Source: Pseudoglutamicibacter albus (lineage in GTDB: Bacteria; Actinomycetota; Actinomycetes; Actinomycetales; Micrococcaceae). From it: a stretch of DNA of 40,891 nucleotides. The DNA is taken from contig NZ_JAKRCW010000016.1 of assembly GCF_022346425.1 (NCBI RefSeq), forward strand, positions 1-40,891, written 5' to 3'. This document shows positions 33,308 to 40,782 of this stretch, piece after piece (positions within the stretch are counted from its first letter, which is position 1; each line of letters begins with the position of its first letter). A model generated the notes under the pieces. The model was not told the DNA's origin. It did not search any database and saw nothing but the letters and a program-made list of their open reading frames with translations. The position numbers and the translations under genes are program-made.

Positions 33308-33957
33308 AACTGCAACGCCTCGCGGACTTCATGAGGTGTCGGCTCGGCCCACAGCCCCGCGTAGTTCTCATCGGTGCAGATGCTACGGATGTGGGCTTTG
33401 TCGATATAGATGATGCCGGCCAAGTGGTCGGCCTCATGCTGGAAGATGCGAGCCTGCCAACCTGAAAGATCGCGAGTGTGTAGATTCCCGTCAAGGTCTT
33501 GCCATGTTGCGCGGATGTCAGCAGGGCGCTCGACTGCAGCCGTATAGCCTGGCATCGAAAGGCAGCCCTCGTAATGCGTAGCCGTTCGATCGCCGATCGG
33601 TTCATAGGACGGATTGAGTACGACCATGAGCTCGAGCTTTTCCCGTTCACGTGCCTCGGCGAAGCTAGCCGGTATTTCGTAGAGATCCTCGAGCACCGCC
33701 AAGCGAAGATTCACGCCGACCTGGGGTGCGGCAACGCCGACGCCCGGCGCGTCGTGCATTGTGGCGACCATGCGTTCAACGAGTTCGCGTAACTCAGGCG
33801 TATCAGATCCATCCCAGTCATCGCAGACCTGACGCAAGACAGGGTCGCCAACATGCACAAGCGGCAGAGGCTCTGAAGAAAACGGCGCGCGTTCTGGGGC
33901 GTCAGCTTGGGGCTCGTTGGAGTGGGTGCTGGAGTGATTGTTTGACTCAGAGGACAT
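33304..33957 (-). CDS. def: Peptide deformylase
   Basis: Removes the N-formyl group from new proteins. All three motifs are present: GVGVAAPQVG (GxGxAAxQ), EGCLSMPG (metal-binding Cys) and FQHEADHLAG (HExxH with catalytic Glu). The start is put at ATG 33957 (MSSESNNHSS) because a GATAAT -10 (33970-33965) ends seven bases upstream; the frame is open 27 codons further back without support. This gives 217 aa with a disordered N-terminal extension of about 40 residues before LPLVHVGDPVLRQ. Type is close to actinobacterial Def with the long C-terminal region after the HExxH helix. Confidence 0.93.
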   Translation of the reverse strand: MSSESNNHSSTHSNEPQADAPERAPFSSEPLPLVHVGDPVLRQVCDDWDGSDTPELRELVERMVATMHDAPGVGVAAPQVGVNLRLAVLEDLYEIPASFAEAREREKLELMVVLNPSYEPIGDRTATHYEGCLSMPGYTAAVERPADIRATWQDLDGNLHTRDLSGWQARIFQHEADHLAGIIYIDKAHIRSICTDENYAGLWAEPTPHEVREALQF

Positions 33958-33964
33958 GTGCATC

Positions 33965-33970
33965 ATTATC
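33965..33970 (-). promoter_or_regulatory. Leaderless -10 box (GATAAT) of def
   Basis: On the minus strand GATAAT (33970-33965) is followed by seven bases and then ATG 33957. No ribosome-binding site precedes it. Confidence 0.55.
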
Positions 33971-34116
33971 GCACTGGGAAATGGTTCACGATGGGCTGCA
34001 TGGACTGGATGGACTGTATTGCGGCGTCGTCGCGGCACCTATATAAAAAGCGCCGATAATCTACATTATGTCAAGTAATGTTGTGGTGCCCACGCCCCAC
34101 CGGGCTCTGCCCGGCA

Positions 34117-34122
34117 TAGACT
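34117..34122 (+). promoter_or_regulatory. Leaderless -10 box (TAGACT) of the DUF3054 gene
   Basis: TAGACT ends seven bases before ATG 34130. The alternative ATG at 34124 would be too close to the box, so the spacing selects the second ATG. Confidence 0.55.
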
Positions 34123-34129
34123 GATGTGT

Positions 34130-34495
34130 ATGCAACGTTTCGTGTGGATCCTGTGGCTCATCGTCGATCTCGCCCTCATGCTTGTCTTCGCAACTACAGG
34201 GCGTAGCTCTCATAATGAAGAACTCAGCGCCGGCGGGATCTTCCAGGTCGCGTGGCCGTTCATGGTTGCGGTCCTGATCGCATTCGCAGTGACCCGCGGA
34301 TGGCAAACCTACTGGAAGATCTGGCCGCACGGTTTCATCTATTGGGCGTTGGTCGTCGTGATTGGCGTTCTGCTACGGATCGTCGGCGGAGCCACTGCAG
34401 CACTGCCGTTCATTCTCGTGACAGCCGGTGTGCTGTTCCTGTTCTTGATTGGCCGCCGCATGATCAGCGGCCTCTTCATGCGCCACCGCGTCTGA
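34130..34495 (+). CDS. DUF3054 family membrane protein
   Basis: A 121-aa protein with four hydrophobic segments (about residues 4-20, 38-58, 68-88 and 92-110) and the family pattern VDLALMLVFATTGRSSHNE near the first helix, plus WPFMVAVLIAFAVTRGW. ATG 34130 is chosen on the leaderless spacing. Function is unknown; members are small actinobacterial membrane proteins. Confidence 0.88.
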   Translation: MQRFVWILWLIVDLALMLVFATTGRSSHNEELSAGGIFQVAWPFMVAVLIAFAVTRGWQTYWKIWPHGFIYWALVVVIGVLLRIVGGATAALPFILVTAGVLFLFLIGRRMISGLFMRHRV

Positions 34496-34524
34496 ACACC
34501 ATTGGTGTGCCACTTCAGTGTTCA
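34493..34524 (+). terminator. Possible terminator after the DUF3054 gene
   Basis: TGAACAC (34493-34499, including the stop codon) pairs with GTGTTCA (34518-34524); an inner TGG/CCA pairing may extend it. The following bases TGTTTGTCT are T-rich. The stem is short, so this is tentative. Confidence 0.4.
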
Positions 34525-34590
34525 TGTTTGTCTAAAAATGTATGGGCATATAGGTTGTGTGACTCCCCCGCGCGTACAGTGGTCTGCGAG

Positions 34591-34642
34591 TCCTAGATGC
34601 CCTGTCTAGGTTGCCCTGTCTAGATGCCCTGAATAAGTTGCC
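34591..34642 (+). repeat. Tandem ~14-bp repeats in the leader of the Lrp-type gene
   Basis: TCCTAGATGCCCTG, TCTAGGTTGCCCTG and TCTAGATGCCCTG follow each other at 34591-34631, and AATAAGTTGCC (34632-34642) is a decayed fourth unit. They lie just upstream of the Shine-Dalgarno AAGGAGG (34649-34655), and behind a possible -10 TACAGT at 34575-34580. Confidence 0.7.
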
Positions 34643-34658
34643 ACGGATAAGGAGGGTC

Positions 34659-34940
34659 ATGATTACCGCTTTTGTGATGATCGATGTTGAGGCCGAACGG
34701 ATCCCGGAAACCGCCCAGGAGATTTCAGAGCTCGATGGCGTGGCTGAGGTGTACTCGGTTGCTGGTGGTGAATGGGACCTCATCGCTATCGTGCGTGTCA
34801 TGAATCACGAAGACCTTGCTGAGGTTATCCCAAACCATCTCAATAAGGTCGAAGGTGTGGTCTCCACGACCACCAACATCGCTTTTCGAGCCTTCTCTCA
34901 ACACGATCTTGAGGCAGCGTTTTCGCTGGGTCTCGAATAA
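34659..34940 (+). CDS. Stand-alone Lrp/AsnC ligand-binding domain (RAM) protein
   Basis: A 93-aa protein made of only the RAM/AsnC_trans_reg ligand-binding domain, without DNA-binding HTH. The start is ATG 34659 (MITAFVMIDVEAER), with AAGGAGG at 34649-34655; the frame runs further upstream through the 14-bp repeats without support. Pattern VAEVYSVAGGEWDLIAIVRV and a central VEGVVSTTTNIAFRAF are typical. Such proteins form rings and may bind amino acids or partner regulators. It is convergent with trpD, a common actinobacterial arrangement. Confidence 0.9.
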   Translation: MITAFVMIDVEAERIPETAQEISELDGVAEVYSVAGGEWDLIAIVRVMNHEDLAEVIPNHLNKVEGVVSTTTNIAFRAFSQHDLEAAFSLGLE

Positions 34941-34954
34941 TAGATCCCTATATA

Positions 34955-35004
34955 CGCGTGAGGCGTACCTAGCCGTTGGCCAGACCAGGTACGCCTCACG
35001 CGTT
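34955..35004. terminator. Bidirectional terminator between the Lrp-type gene and trpD
   Basis: ACGCGTGAGGCGTACCT (34955-34971) pairs perfectly with 34988-35004, a 17-bp stem with a 16-base loop. It lies between convergent genes. TTTAAGG follows on the plus strand. Confidence 0.85.
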
Positions 35005-35018
35005 TAAGGATTTCCTCT

Positions 35019-36068
35019 TTATGCCTCTTGTGTCGCGGCAACCCAGGCTTCGAGAACCTTCTGAGCGGCACCCGAATCAGTCGATTGCTCGGCTACTGCG
35101 TACTTCGCGGCAATTCGCTCTTTGAAAGAGCCTGAGGCTTCCTTGTCAAAGGCGACCAACGCAGCGGCTGCGTTGAGCAGGACTGCATCCCTGATAGGCC
35201 CCTTCTCCCCCGCCAAAACCTCGCGAACCACCTGTGCGTTGTGTTCGGCGTCAGCTCCGCGCAGATCATCCAAGGTAGCTCGTGGAACACCGATGTCTTG
35301 GGCATCAAACATGAAGGTTTCGATGTTGCCGTCACGGACCTCCCATACTTTGTTTGAAGTGGTGGTCGTGAACTCATCAAGGCCATCCTCGCCACGGAAA
35401 ACCAGCCCACGCTTGCCTCGCTTGGCAAGAACACCAGCCATGATCGGAGCCATCGGGGCGATCGCGCAACCAATAACCGAAGCGCTCGGGTCAGACGGGT
35501 TTGTGAGAGGACCCATGAAGTTGAAAGCCGTAGGCACCCCTAGTTGTGCACGTGCTGGAGCCGCGAACCGCATCGAGGGGTGAAAAACTTGCGCGAAACA
35601 GAACGTGAGGCCAGCCTTTTCAAGAACCGGAAGCAAATGCTCAGGCTGAACATCCAGCCGAACGCCAAGCGCGCCGATCACGTCAGCTGAACCTGAAGAG
35701 CTCGACGCGGCCCGGTTGCCGTGCTTCACCACACGCGCGCCAGCACCCGCGCACACAAGCGAGGCCATCGTTGAAATGTTGACTGTGTTCTGGCGGTCAC
35801 CGCCCGTACCTACGATGTCGAGGGTCTCCCCCTCCACGTTGAGCGGTCGGGCCGCGGCGACCATCGAATCCACAAGCCCAGTGAACTCATCGACAGTCTC
35901 ACCTTTGGTGCGCAACGCGATGAGGAAGCCGGCAACCTGCGCATCGGTTGCAGATCCCTGCATAATCTCACGCATCGCCCACGCTGCTTGGCTTGTCGTG
36001 ATGTCACGACCCTCCATGAGGGGCGCGAGGATCTGGGGCCAGGTAAAAACTTCACTAGTCATCGTCAC
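35019..36068 (-). CDS. trpD: Anthranilate phosphoribosyltransferase TrpD
   Basis: TrpD joins anthranilate to PRPP, the second step of tryptophan synthesis. The 349-aa product has the helical N-domain (MREIMQGSATDAQVAGFLIALR), the PRPP loop GTGGDRQNTVNIST, KHGNRAASSSSGSADVIGALG, and FCFAQVFHPSMRFAAPAR near the anthranilate site. GTG 36068 is six bases past a TAACCT -10; an ATG at 36062 is the alternative. It stands alone, away from other trp genes, as in mycobacteria. Confidence 0.95.
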   Translation of the reverse strand: MTMTSEVFTWPQILAPLMEGRDITTSQAAWAMREIMQGSATDAQVAGFLIALRTKGETVDEFTGLVDSMVAAARPLNVEGETLDIVGTGGDRQNTVNISTMASLVCAGAGARVVKHGNRAASSSSGSADVIGALGVRLDVQPEHLLPVLEKAGLTFCFAQVFHPSMRFAAPARAQLGVPTAFNFMGPLTNPSDPSASVIGCAIAPMAPIMAGVLAKRGKRGLVFRGEDGLDEFTTTTSNKVWEVRDGNIETFMFDAQDIGVPRATLDDLRGADAEHNAQVVREVLAGEKGPIRDAVLLNAAAALVAFDKEASGSFKERIAAKYAVAEQSTDSGAAQKVLEAWVAATQEA

Positions 36069-36074
36069 GTGGCC

Positions 36075-36080
36075 AGGTTA
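36075..36080 (-). promoter_or_regulatory. Leaderless -10 box (TAACCT) of trpD
   Basis: On the minus strand TAACCT (36080-36075) is followed by six bases and GTG 36068. No ribosome-binding site is visible. Confidence 0.45.
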
Positions 36081-36257
36081 CAAGGTCGAAGCGAAACAAT
36101 CGGTGAACGTGACGCTAAGCACGTAACTCTGTTCCTCACACTGAACTCGGATTCTCTGAGACGGACACCGCCTTGCCTGGTTGTTTGTTTCGTAACCACG
36201 AGAACCCCGAGAGCAAGCGGTTAATAGGGCATGTACGACACCAGAGGCGGCGTGCCG

Positions 36258-36287
36258 TTGGGCAAAACGGGTCGAAATAGGGATAAT
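36258..36287 (+). promoter_or_regulatory. ctaE promoter (TTGGGC, 18 bp, GATAAT), leaderless
   Basis: TTGGGC (36258-36263) and GATAAT (36282-36287) are separated by 18 bases, and GTG 36294 lies six bases after the -10. This is the best-formed promoter seen in the window and fixes the ctaE start. The rest of the 225-base gap to trpD shows no gene. Confidence 0.65.
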
Positions 36288-36293
36288 GGGTCT

Positions 36294-36944
36294 GTGACCA
36301 CTGCGACTTCATCACTCAGCAAGCAGGGGCAGGCCATTCCTCGCCGCCCCAACATGGTGGCCGTCGGAACCATCGTTTGGTTGTCGTCCGAACTGATGTT
36401 CTTCGCGGCTCTATTCGCCATGTATTTCTCCCTCAAGGCCACAAGGCCAGACGTCTGGGCAGCGGATACCCAGCATTTGGCCTTCCCTCTTGCCTTGATC
36501 AACTCGACGATCCTTGTGCTTTCGTCCTTCACCTGCCAGATCGGCGTGAACAAGGTCGAAGCGCACGGTAAGCCTGCGGTTCCGCGGCGTACCGGCGGCA
36601 TCTTCGAGATTGGCAAGTGGGGGCTGGCGGAATGGTTCATCCTCTCGTTCCTGATGGGTGCCATCTTCGTTGCCGTCCAGGCCTTCGAATACACCGAATT
36701 GGTACAGGCAGGCGTGACGTTCTCGTCCTCGGCCTTCGGTTCCGCATTCTTCATCACCACAGGCTTCCACGGCCTGCACGTGATCGGCGGTCTGATTGCC
36801 TTCCTGATCGTCATTGGACGTACCTACATGGCACGCAACTTCGGTGCCCATGAAGCGTCCTCTGCCATGGTCGTCTCCTACTACTGGCACTTCGTCGACG
36901 TAGTGTGGGTGGCCCTGTTCATCATCATTTACATCCTGAAGTAG
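36294..36944 (+). CDS. ctaE: Cytochrome c oxidase subunit III
   Basis: Subunit III of the aa3 oxidase. The start is GTG 36294 ([13 protein letters not shown]), set by the promoter; the open frame back to 36231 contains the promoter itself and is not translated. The 216-aa protein has five hydrophobic segments, the N-terminal [20 protein letters not shown] typical of actinobacterial CtaE, and [14 protein letters not shown] and [15 protein letters not shown]. It leads the ctaE-qcrCAB operon. Subunits I, II and IV are outside the window. Confidence 0.95.
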   Translation: MTTATSSLSKQGQAIPRRPNMVAVGTIVWLSSELMFFAALFAMYFSLKATRPDVWAADTQHLAFPLALINSTILVLSSFTCQIGVNKVEAHGKPAVPRRTGGIFEIGKWGLAEWFILSFLMGAIFVAVQAFEYTELVQAGVTFSSSAFGSAFFITTGFHGLHVIGGLIAFLIVIGRTYMARNFGAHEASSAMVVSYYWHFVDVVWVALFIIIYILK

Positions 36945-37002
36945 TCAACGGCTCCCACCGTCATCACTTCATTGCCCATAAACCCGAATTGAGGATCCGC
37001 AC

Positions 37003-37803
37003 GTGAAGGCTTTGTCCCAGCGCCGGCGCTCCCCGCTAGCACTCCTCGCCCTGCTTGTGCTCGGCTTGGTTGTGACTGGTGGCGTATATACAGTTGCCGG
37101 TTCCGTAACTTCCGCCAATGCTGAAGCTCAGGCAACCGCCGAGGGCGACGTAGAAAACGGCAGCAAGCTTTTCTCCGCCAACTGCGCAACCTGCCACGGT
37201 GCTAACGCTGAAGGCTCCCCTGCTGGCCCAAGCCTGATTGGTGTTGGCGCTGCATCGGTTGACTTCCAGGTCGGTACCGGCCGCATGCCTATGCAGATGC
37301 AGGGCCCACAGGCTCAGATCAAACCGAAGCAGTTCTCCGAGCAGCAGACCGCTGACCTTGCGGCATATGTTGCATCCCTCGGTGCAGGACCAGCTGTCCC
37401 ATCCAAGGAGACCCTGGATCACTCCAACCTGACTCCAGAAGAGATCGCTGACGGCGGCACGATCTTCCGCGTTAACTGCGCTATGTGCCACAACGCCGGT
37501 GCATCTGGTGGTGCTCTGACCCGTGGTAAGTTCGCGCCAACCATTCACGGTGTTTCTGAAAAGCACATCTATGAGGCCATGGTCACTGGTCCTCAGAACA
37601 TGCCAGTCTTCAACGACACCAACCTCCCACCTGATCAGAAGCGCCAGGTTCTCGGCTACCTCAAGATGCTTGAGAACGAGGGCAACCCAGGCGGCTTCCC
37701 GCTCGGTGGTTTGGGTCCGGTGGCTGAAGGTCTGTTCATCTGGACTGCAGGTCTCGCCCTGATCATTTCGTTCACCATCTGGATCACGTCGCGTCGCGCC
37801 TAA
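37003..37803 (+). CDS. qcrC: Diheme cytochrome c subunit QcrC
   Basis: QcrC (cytochrome cc) carries electrons from the bcc complex directly to the aa3 oxidase, replacing a soluble cytochrome c. The 266-aa product has an N-terminal membrane signal (LALLVLGLVVTGGVYTVAG), two CxxCH heme sites at C61/C64/H65 (CATCHG) and C159/C162/H163 (CAMCHN), with likely distal Met ligands in GRMPMQMQG and PQNMPVF, and a C-terminal anchor (ALIISFTIWITSRRA). GTG 37003 follows GAGGAT. Confidence 0.96.
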   Translation: MKALSQRRRSPLALLALLVLGLVVTGGVYTVAGSVTSANAEAQATAEGDVENGSKLFSANCATCHGANAEGSPAGPSLIGVGAASVDFQVGTGRMPMQMQGPQAQIKPKQFSEQQTADLAAYVASLGAGPAVPSKETLDHSNLTPEEIADGGTIFRVNCAMCHNAGASGGALTRGKFAPTIHGVSEKHIYEAMVTGPQNMPVFNDTNLPPDQKRQVLGYLKMLENEGNPGGFPLGGLGPVAEGLFIWTAGLALIISFTIWITSRRA

Positions 37804-37815
37804 TGATCCACGTGC

Positions 37816-37835
37816 TCCCCAACTAATGTTGGGGA
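37816..37835 (+). other. Hairpin between qcrC and qcrA
   Basis: TCCCCAAC (37816-37823) pairs with GTTGGGGA (37828-37835) around a TAAT loop. No T-run follows and the operon continues, so it is more likely an mRNA-stability or attenuation element than a full terminator. Confidence 0.55.
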
Positions 37836-37885
37836 CGCATCATGTCATCTCCACTTGCACATCTAAGAGAAGGTAGTAAGCCACT

Positions 37886-38941
37886 ATGAGCGACGAACGT
37901 CACGGCAACCCGCACACGTCGGGTGCCGTCGATCCGGTCGGTCAGGGGGGAACTCCTAAGGAGTTCCAGAACCCCGGTCTACCGCCGCACACCCCGCGTA
38001 TCACCGACGTAGATCCGAAGGCCGAGAAGCGCGCTTCTCGTCAAGTCTTCGTCTTGTTCCTGATCTCCATCTTGGGAACAATCCTGTTCTTCTTCGGTTA
38101 CTTCGGAGTCGGCCACACCGGCATCGAAATCGGCACCAAGCTGCGCTTGCAGAACACGCTGATCGGTCTGGGTACCGCATTCGCGATGCTCGGTATCGGT
38201 CTTGGCGTCATCCACTGGGCTAAGTCCCTGATGCCAGACCATGAAGTTGTTGAAGAGCGCCACGAGATCGCTCCTGAGGCTGGCCGAGCTGAAGCTCAGC
38301 AGATGATCGAGGAGATCATCGAAGAGTCCGGCATGAGCCGCCGTAAGGTCCTCACCGGCACGCTCATCGGCGCAGCTGCTATCGCGCCGCTTCCAGCAAT
38401 CTTCATGTTCCGCGACCTTGATCGCACCAAGAAGACCGCGAACCAGATGGTTGACTCTCTGCGTCACACTATGTGGCACGAAGGTGTCCGCCTCGTTCGT
38501 GACCCTTCAGGTCTGCCGATTAAGGCATCCGATATCCAGATCGGTTCTGCAGTGCACGTTATTCCTGAGGGCCTCAATGAGCTCAAGGAAGACAAGCTCA
38601 ATGAGAAAGCCAAGGCTGTTGTGCTTGTCATGCGCCTGTCTGAAGACCGGATGCACATCTCCCCTGGTCGTGAAGACTGGCATGTCAACGGCATCGTTGC
38701 ATACTCCAAGATTTGCACCCACGTTGGTTGCCCTATCGCACTGTACGAGCAGCACACGCACCACTTGCTGTGCCCATGCCACCAGTCGACGTTCGACCTC
38801 ACGCAGGAGTGCAAGGTTGTCTTCGGCCCAGCGTCGCACGCTCTGCCGCAGCTTCCAATCACCGTTGACGACGAAGGCTTCCTTGTTGCGCGTAGCGACT
38901 TCCAGGAGCCTGTTGGCCCGAGCTACTGGGAGCGTGGTTGA
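37886..38941 (+). CDS. qcrA: Rieske iron-sulfur subunit QcrA
   Basis: The [2Fe-2S] subunit of the bcc complex, which takes the first electron from menaquinol. The 351-aa product has the actinobacterial three-helix N-terminus (VFVLFLISILGTILFFFG; LIGLGTAFAMLGIGLG; RRKVLTGTLIGAAAIAPLPA, the last with a Tat-like SRRK). Cluster ligands are C277 and H279 in CTHVGC and C296 and H299 in CPCHQS, with the disulfide Cys at 282 and 298. ATG 37886 follows GAAGGTAG. Its TGA is five bases from the qcrB ATG. Confidence 0.96.
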   Translation: MSDERHGNPHTSGAVDPVGQGGTPKEFQNPGLPPHTPRITDVDPKAEKRASRQVFVLFLISILGTILFFFGYFGVGHTGIEIGTKLRLQNTLIGLGTAFAMLGIGLGVIHWAKSLMPDHEVVEERHEIAPEAGRAEAQQMIEEIIEESGMSRRKVLTGTLIGAAAIAPLPAIFMFRDLDRTKKTANQMVDSLRHTMWHEGVRLVRDPSGLPIKASDIQIGSAVHVIPEGLNELKEDKLNEKAKAVVLVMRLSEDRMHISPGREDWHVNGIVAYSKICTHVGCPIALYEQHTHHLLCPCHQSTFDLTQECKVVFGPASHALPQLPITVDDEGFLVARSDFQEPVGPSYWERG

Positions 38942-38946
38942 TCACT

Positions 38947-40614
38947 ATGACTAATACGGTCACTGAATACGAGGCAAAGACCAAAACTGGTCGTATTGCC
39001 AACTTTGTGAACACCCGCACGGGCGCTCAGTCGCTCGTCAAGGAGTTCGGCCGCAAGGTCTTCCCTGACCACTGGTCGTTCATGTTCGGTGAGGTAGCCC
39101 TCTACTCGTTCGTGATCCTCCTTCTGTCCGGTACGTTCCTGACGTTCTTCTTCGATCCGTCGATGACGCACGTCACTTACGATGGCTCCTACCCTGGTCT
39201 CCAGGGAATCGGAATGTCCGCTGCCTACCACACCGCGTTGGACCTTTCCTTCGATGTGCGTGGCGGCCTGTTCATGCGTCAGCTACACCACTGGTCTGCA
39301 CTGCTGTTTGTAGCAGCGATGTCCGTGCACATGTTGCGCGTGTTCTTCACCGGCGCGTTCCGCCGTCCACGTGAACTCAACTGGGTTGTCGGTTGCGTCC
39401 TGTTGATCCTTGGTCTCGCAGCTGGCTTCACCGGCTACTCGCTACCAGACGATCTGCTTTCCGGTAACGGTCTGCGCATTATCGATGGCGTTATCAAGGC
39501 CATCCCGATCGTTGGCACGTACATCTCGATGTTCCTGTTCGGCGGCGAGTTCCCAGGCGAGCACATTATTCCTCGCCTCTACGTGCTCCACATCCTCGTG
39601 GTTCCAGCGATGATCCTCGCGATGATTGTCGTCCACTTGATGATGGTCGTCGTTCACAAGCACACCCAGTACCCTGGCCCGGGCCGCACCAACAACAACG
39701 TGGTCGGCTACCCGGTTGGTCCTGTCTACGCAGCTAAGGCTGGCGGCTTCTTCTTCGTCGTCTTCGGTGCCTTGGCATTCATCTCGGGTGTCTTCCAGAT
39801 CAACGCGATCTGGCACTACGGCCCATACGACCCATCGCCGGTCTCCGCGGGTACTCAGCCTGACTGGTACATCGGTTGGGTTGACGGCGCGTTGCGTCTC
39901 ATGCCAGGTATGCTCGGCGACTTCTCGTTCGAGCGCGTCGTATCGCTCCCATGGGGTGACAACACCTTCGCATTCGCAGTGCTCTTGCCAGCGCTTGGCC
40001 CGGCTCTGTTCCTGTTCGCGCTGATGTTCGGCTGGCCATGGATCGAACGCTGGATCACCAAGGATAACCGCGAGCACCACATCCTCGACCGTCCACGTAA
40101 CGCTCCGTTCCGTACGGCCGTTGGTGTTGCAGGTGTGATCTTCTACTGCGTCATGTGGGCTGCAGCGTCCTCTGACCTCGTAGCAACGCACTTCAAGGTT
40201 TCGCTCAACGACGTCACCTACTGGTTGCGTGTCCTGTTCTTCCTGGGCCCAATCCTCGGTTTCATCATTACCCGCCGAATCTGCATCGCGCTTCAGCGTA
40301 AGGACCGCGAGACCGTCCTGCACGGTAGCGAATCCGGCATCGTTCTGATGAGCCCAGACGGTGGTTTCCACGAGAAGCACAACGAGCTCAGCGAATACGA
40401 CCGTTGGCGCTTGGTCTCCTACAACTCCCCTGCCTACATCCCGGCCCAGCCGGATGAAGACGGCAAGATCTCCAAGAAGGAGCGCCGCCGCGCCAAGTGG
40501 GCCAAGTTCTTCCTCGAGGACCGTGTTGCACCGGTCACCCCGGCAGAACTCGAAGCAGCTCACGAACACCACGATGAGATCGAAGGATCTGATCACCGTT
40601 CGGTAGAGAAGTAA
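38947..40614 (+). CDS. qcrB: Cytochrome b subunit QcrB
   Basis: QcrB oxidises menaquinol and carries hemes bL and bH. The start is ATG 38947 (MTNTVTEYEAKT); the in-frame TTG at 38938 lies in the qcrA stop and is unlikely. The 555-aa product has LHHWSALLFVAAMSVHMLRVF and YVLHILVVPAMILAMIVVHLM for the heme histidines, the PDWY-type Qo motif (GTQPDWYIGWVDGALR, PEWY in mitochondria), then further helices and a long charged cytoplasmic tail ending EGSDHRSVEK, as in other actinobacteria. QcrB is the target of telacebec in mycobacteria. Confidence 0.96.
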   Translation: MTNTVTEYEAKTKTGRIANFVNTRTGAQSLVKEFGRKVFPDHWSFMFGEVALYSFVILLLSGTFLTFFFDPSMTHVTYDGSYPGLQGIGMSAAYHTALDLSFDVRGGLFMRQLHHWSALLFVAAMSVHMLRVFFTGAFRRPRELNWVVGCVLLILGLAAGFTGYSLPDDLLSGNGLRIIDGVIKAIPIVGTYISMFLFGGEFPGEHIIPRLYVLHILVVPAMILAMIVVHLMMVVVHKHTQYPGPGRTNNNVVGYPVGPVYAAKAGGFFFVVFGALAFISGVFQINAIWHYGPYDPSPVSAGTQPDWYIGWVDGALRLMPGMLGDFSFERVVSLPWGDNTFAFAVLLPALGPALFLFALMFGWPWIERWITKDNREHHILDRPRNAPFRTAVGVAGVIFYCVMWAAASSDLVATHFKVSLNDVTYWLRVLFFLGPILGFIITRRICIALQRKDRETVLHGSESGIVLMSPDGGFHEKHNELSEYDRWRLVSYNSPAYIPAQPDEDGKISKKERRRAKWAKFFLEDRVAPVTPAELEAAHEHHDEIEGSDHRSVEK

Positions 40615-40636
40615 GCTTCACTCCACACAACAGCTG

Positions 40637-40675
40637 AGGGTGGGTTCGAAACGAAAGTTTCGGACCCACCCTTTT
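40637..40675 (+). terminator. Intrinsic terminator of the ctaE-qcrCAB operon
   Basis: AGGGTGGGTTCGAAAC (40637-40652) pairs with GTTTCGGACCCACCCT (40657-40672), a 16-bp stem with one T-G pair and a GAAA tetraloop, followed by TTTT. It begins 22 bases after the qcrB stop. Confidence 0.92.
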
Positions 40676-40704
40676 GCGTTACCCGGTTCTTTCGACAGCA
40701 TCCT

Positions 40705-40780
40705 TGTAGCCCGTAGTGCCTCATGTCAAGTTGATCGCGTAGCCCTAGTCGTGCCTCACAGAGATTGATTGCGTAGCCCT
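40705..40780. repeat. Repeated ~34-bp motif, probable insertion-sequence end
   Basis: TTGATCGCGTAGCCCT (40731-40746) and TTGATTGCGTAGCCCT (40765-40780) differ at one of 16 bases and are 34 bases apart. A looser copy begins at TTGTAGCCCGTAGTGCCTCA (40704-40723), and GTGCCTCA recurs at 40751-40758. Repeated blocks next to a transposase-like gene end are characteristic of the termini of some IS families, for example IS21. The element tip may be at TGTCAAGTTGATCGCG (40724-40739), but the other end is outside the window. Confidence 0.5.
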
Positions 40781-40782
40781 GC

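Noticed and set aside
36231-36293. Upstream ATG 36231 as the ctaE start
   Set aside because: The extra 21 residues would overlap the TTGGGC/GATAAT promoter, and the protein start at 36294 matches known CtaE proteins.
39442-40596. 384-codon open frame on the minus strand opposite qcrB
   Set aside because: It lies fully inside a certain gene and its product is low-complexity Val/Asp/Glu/His-rich without domains; it follows from G+C-rich codon bias.
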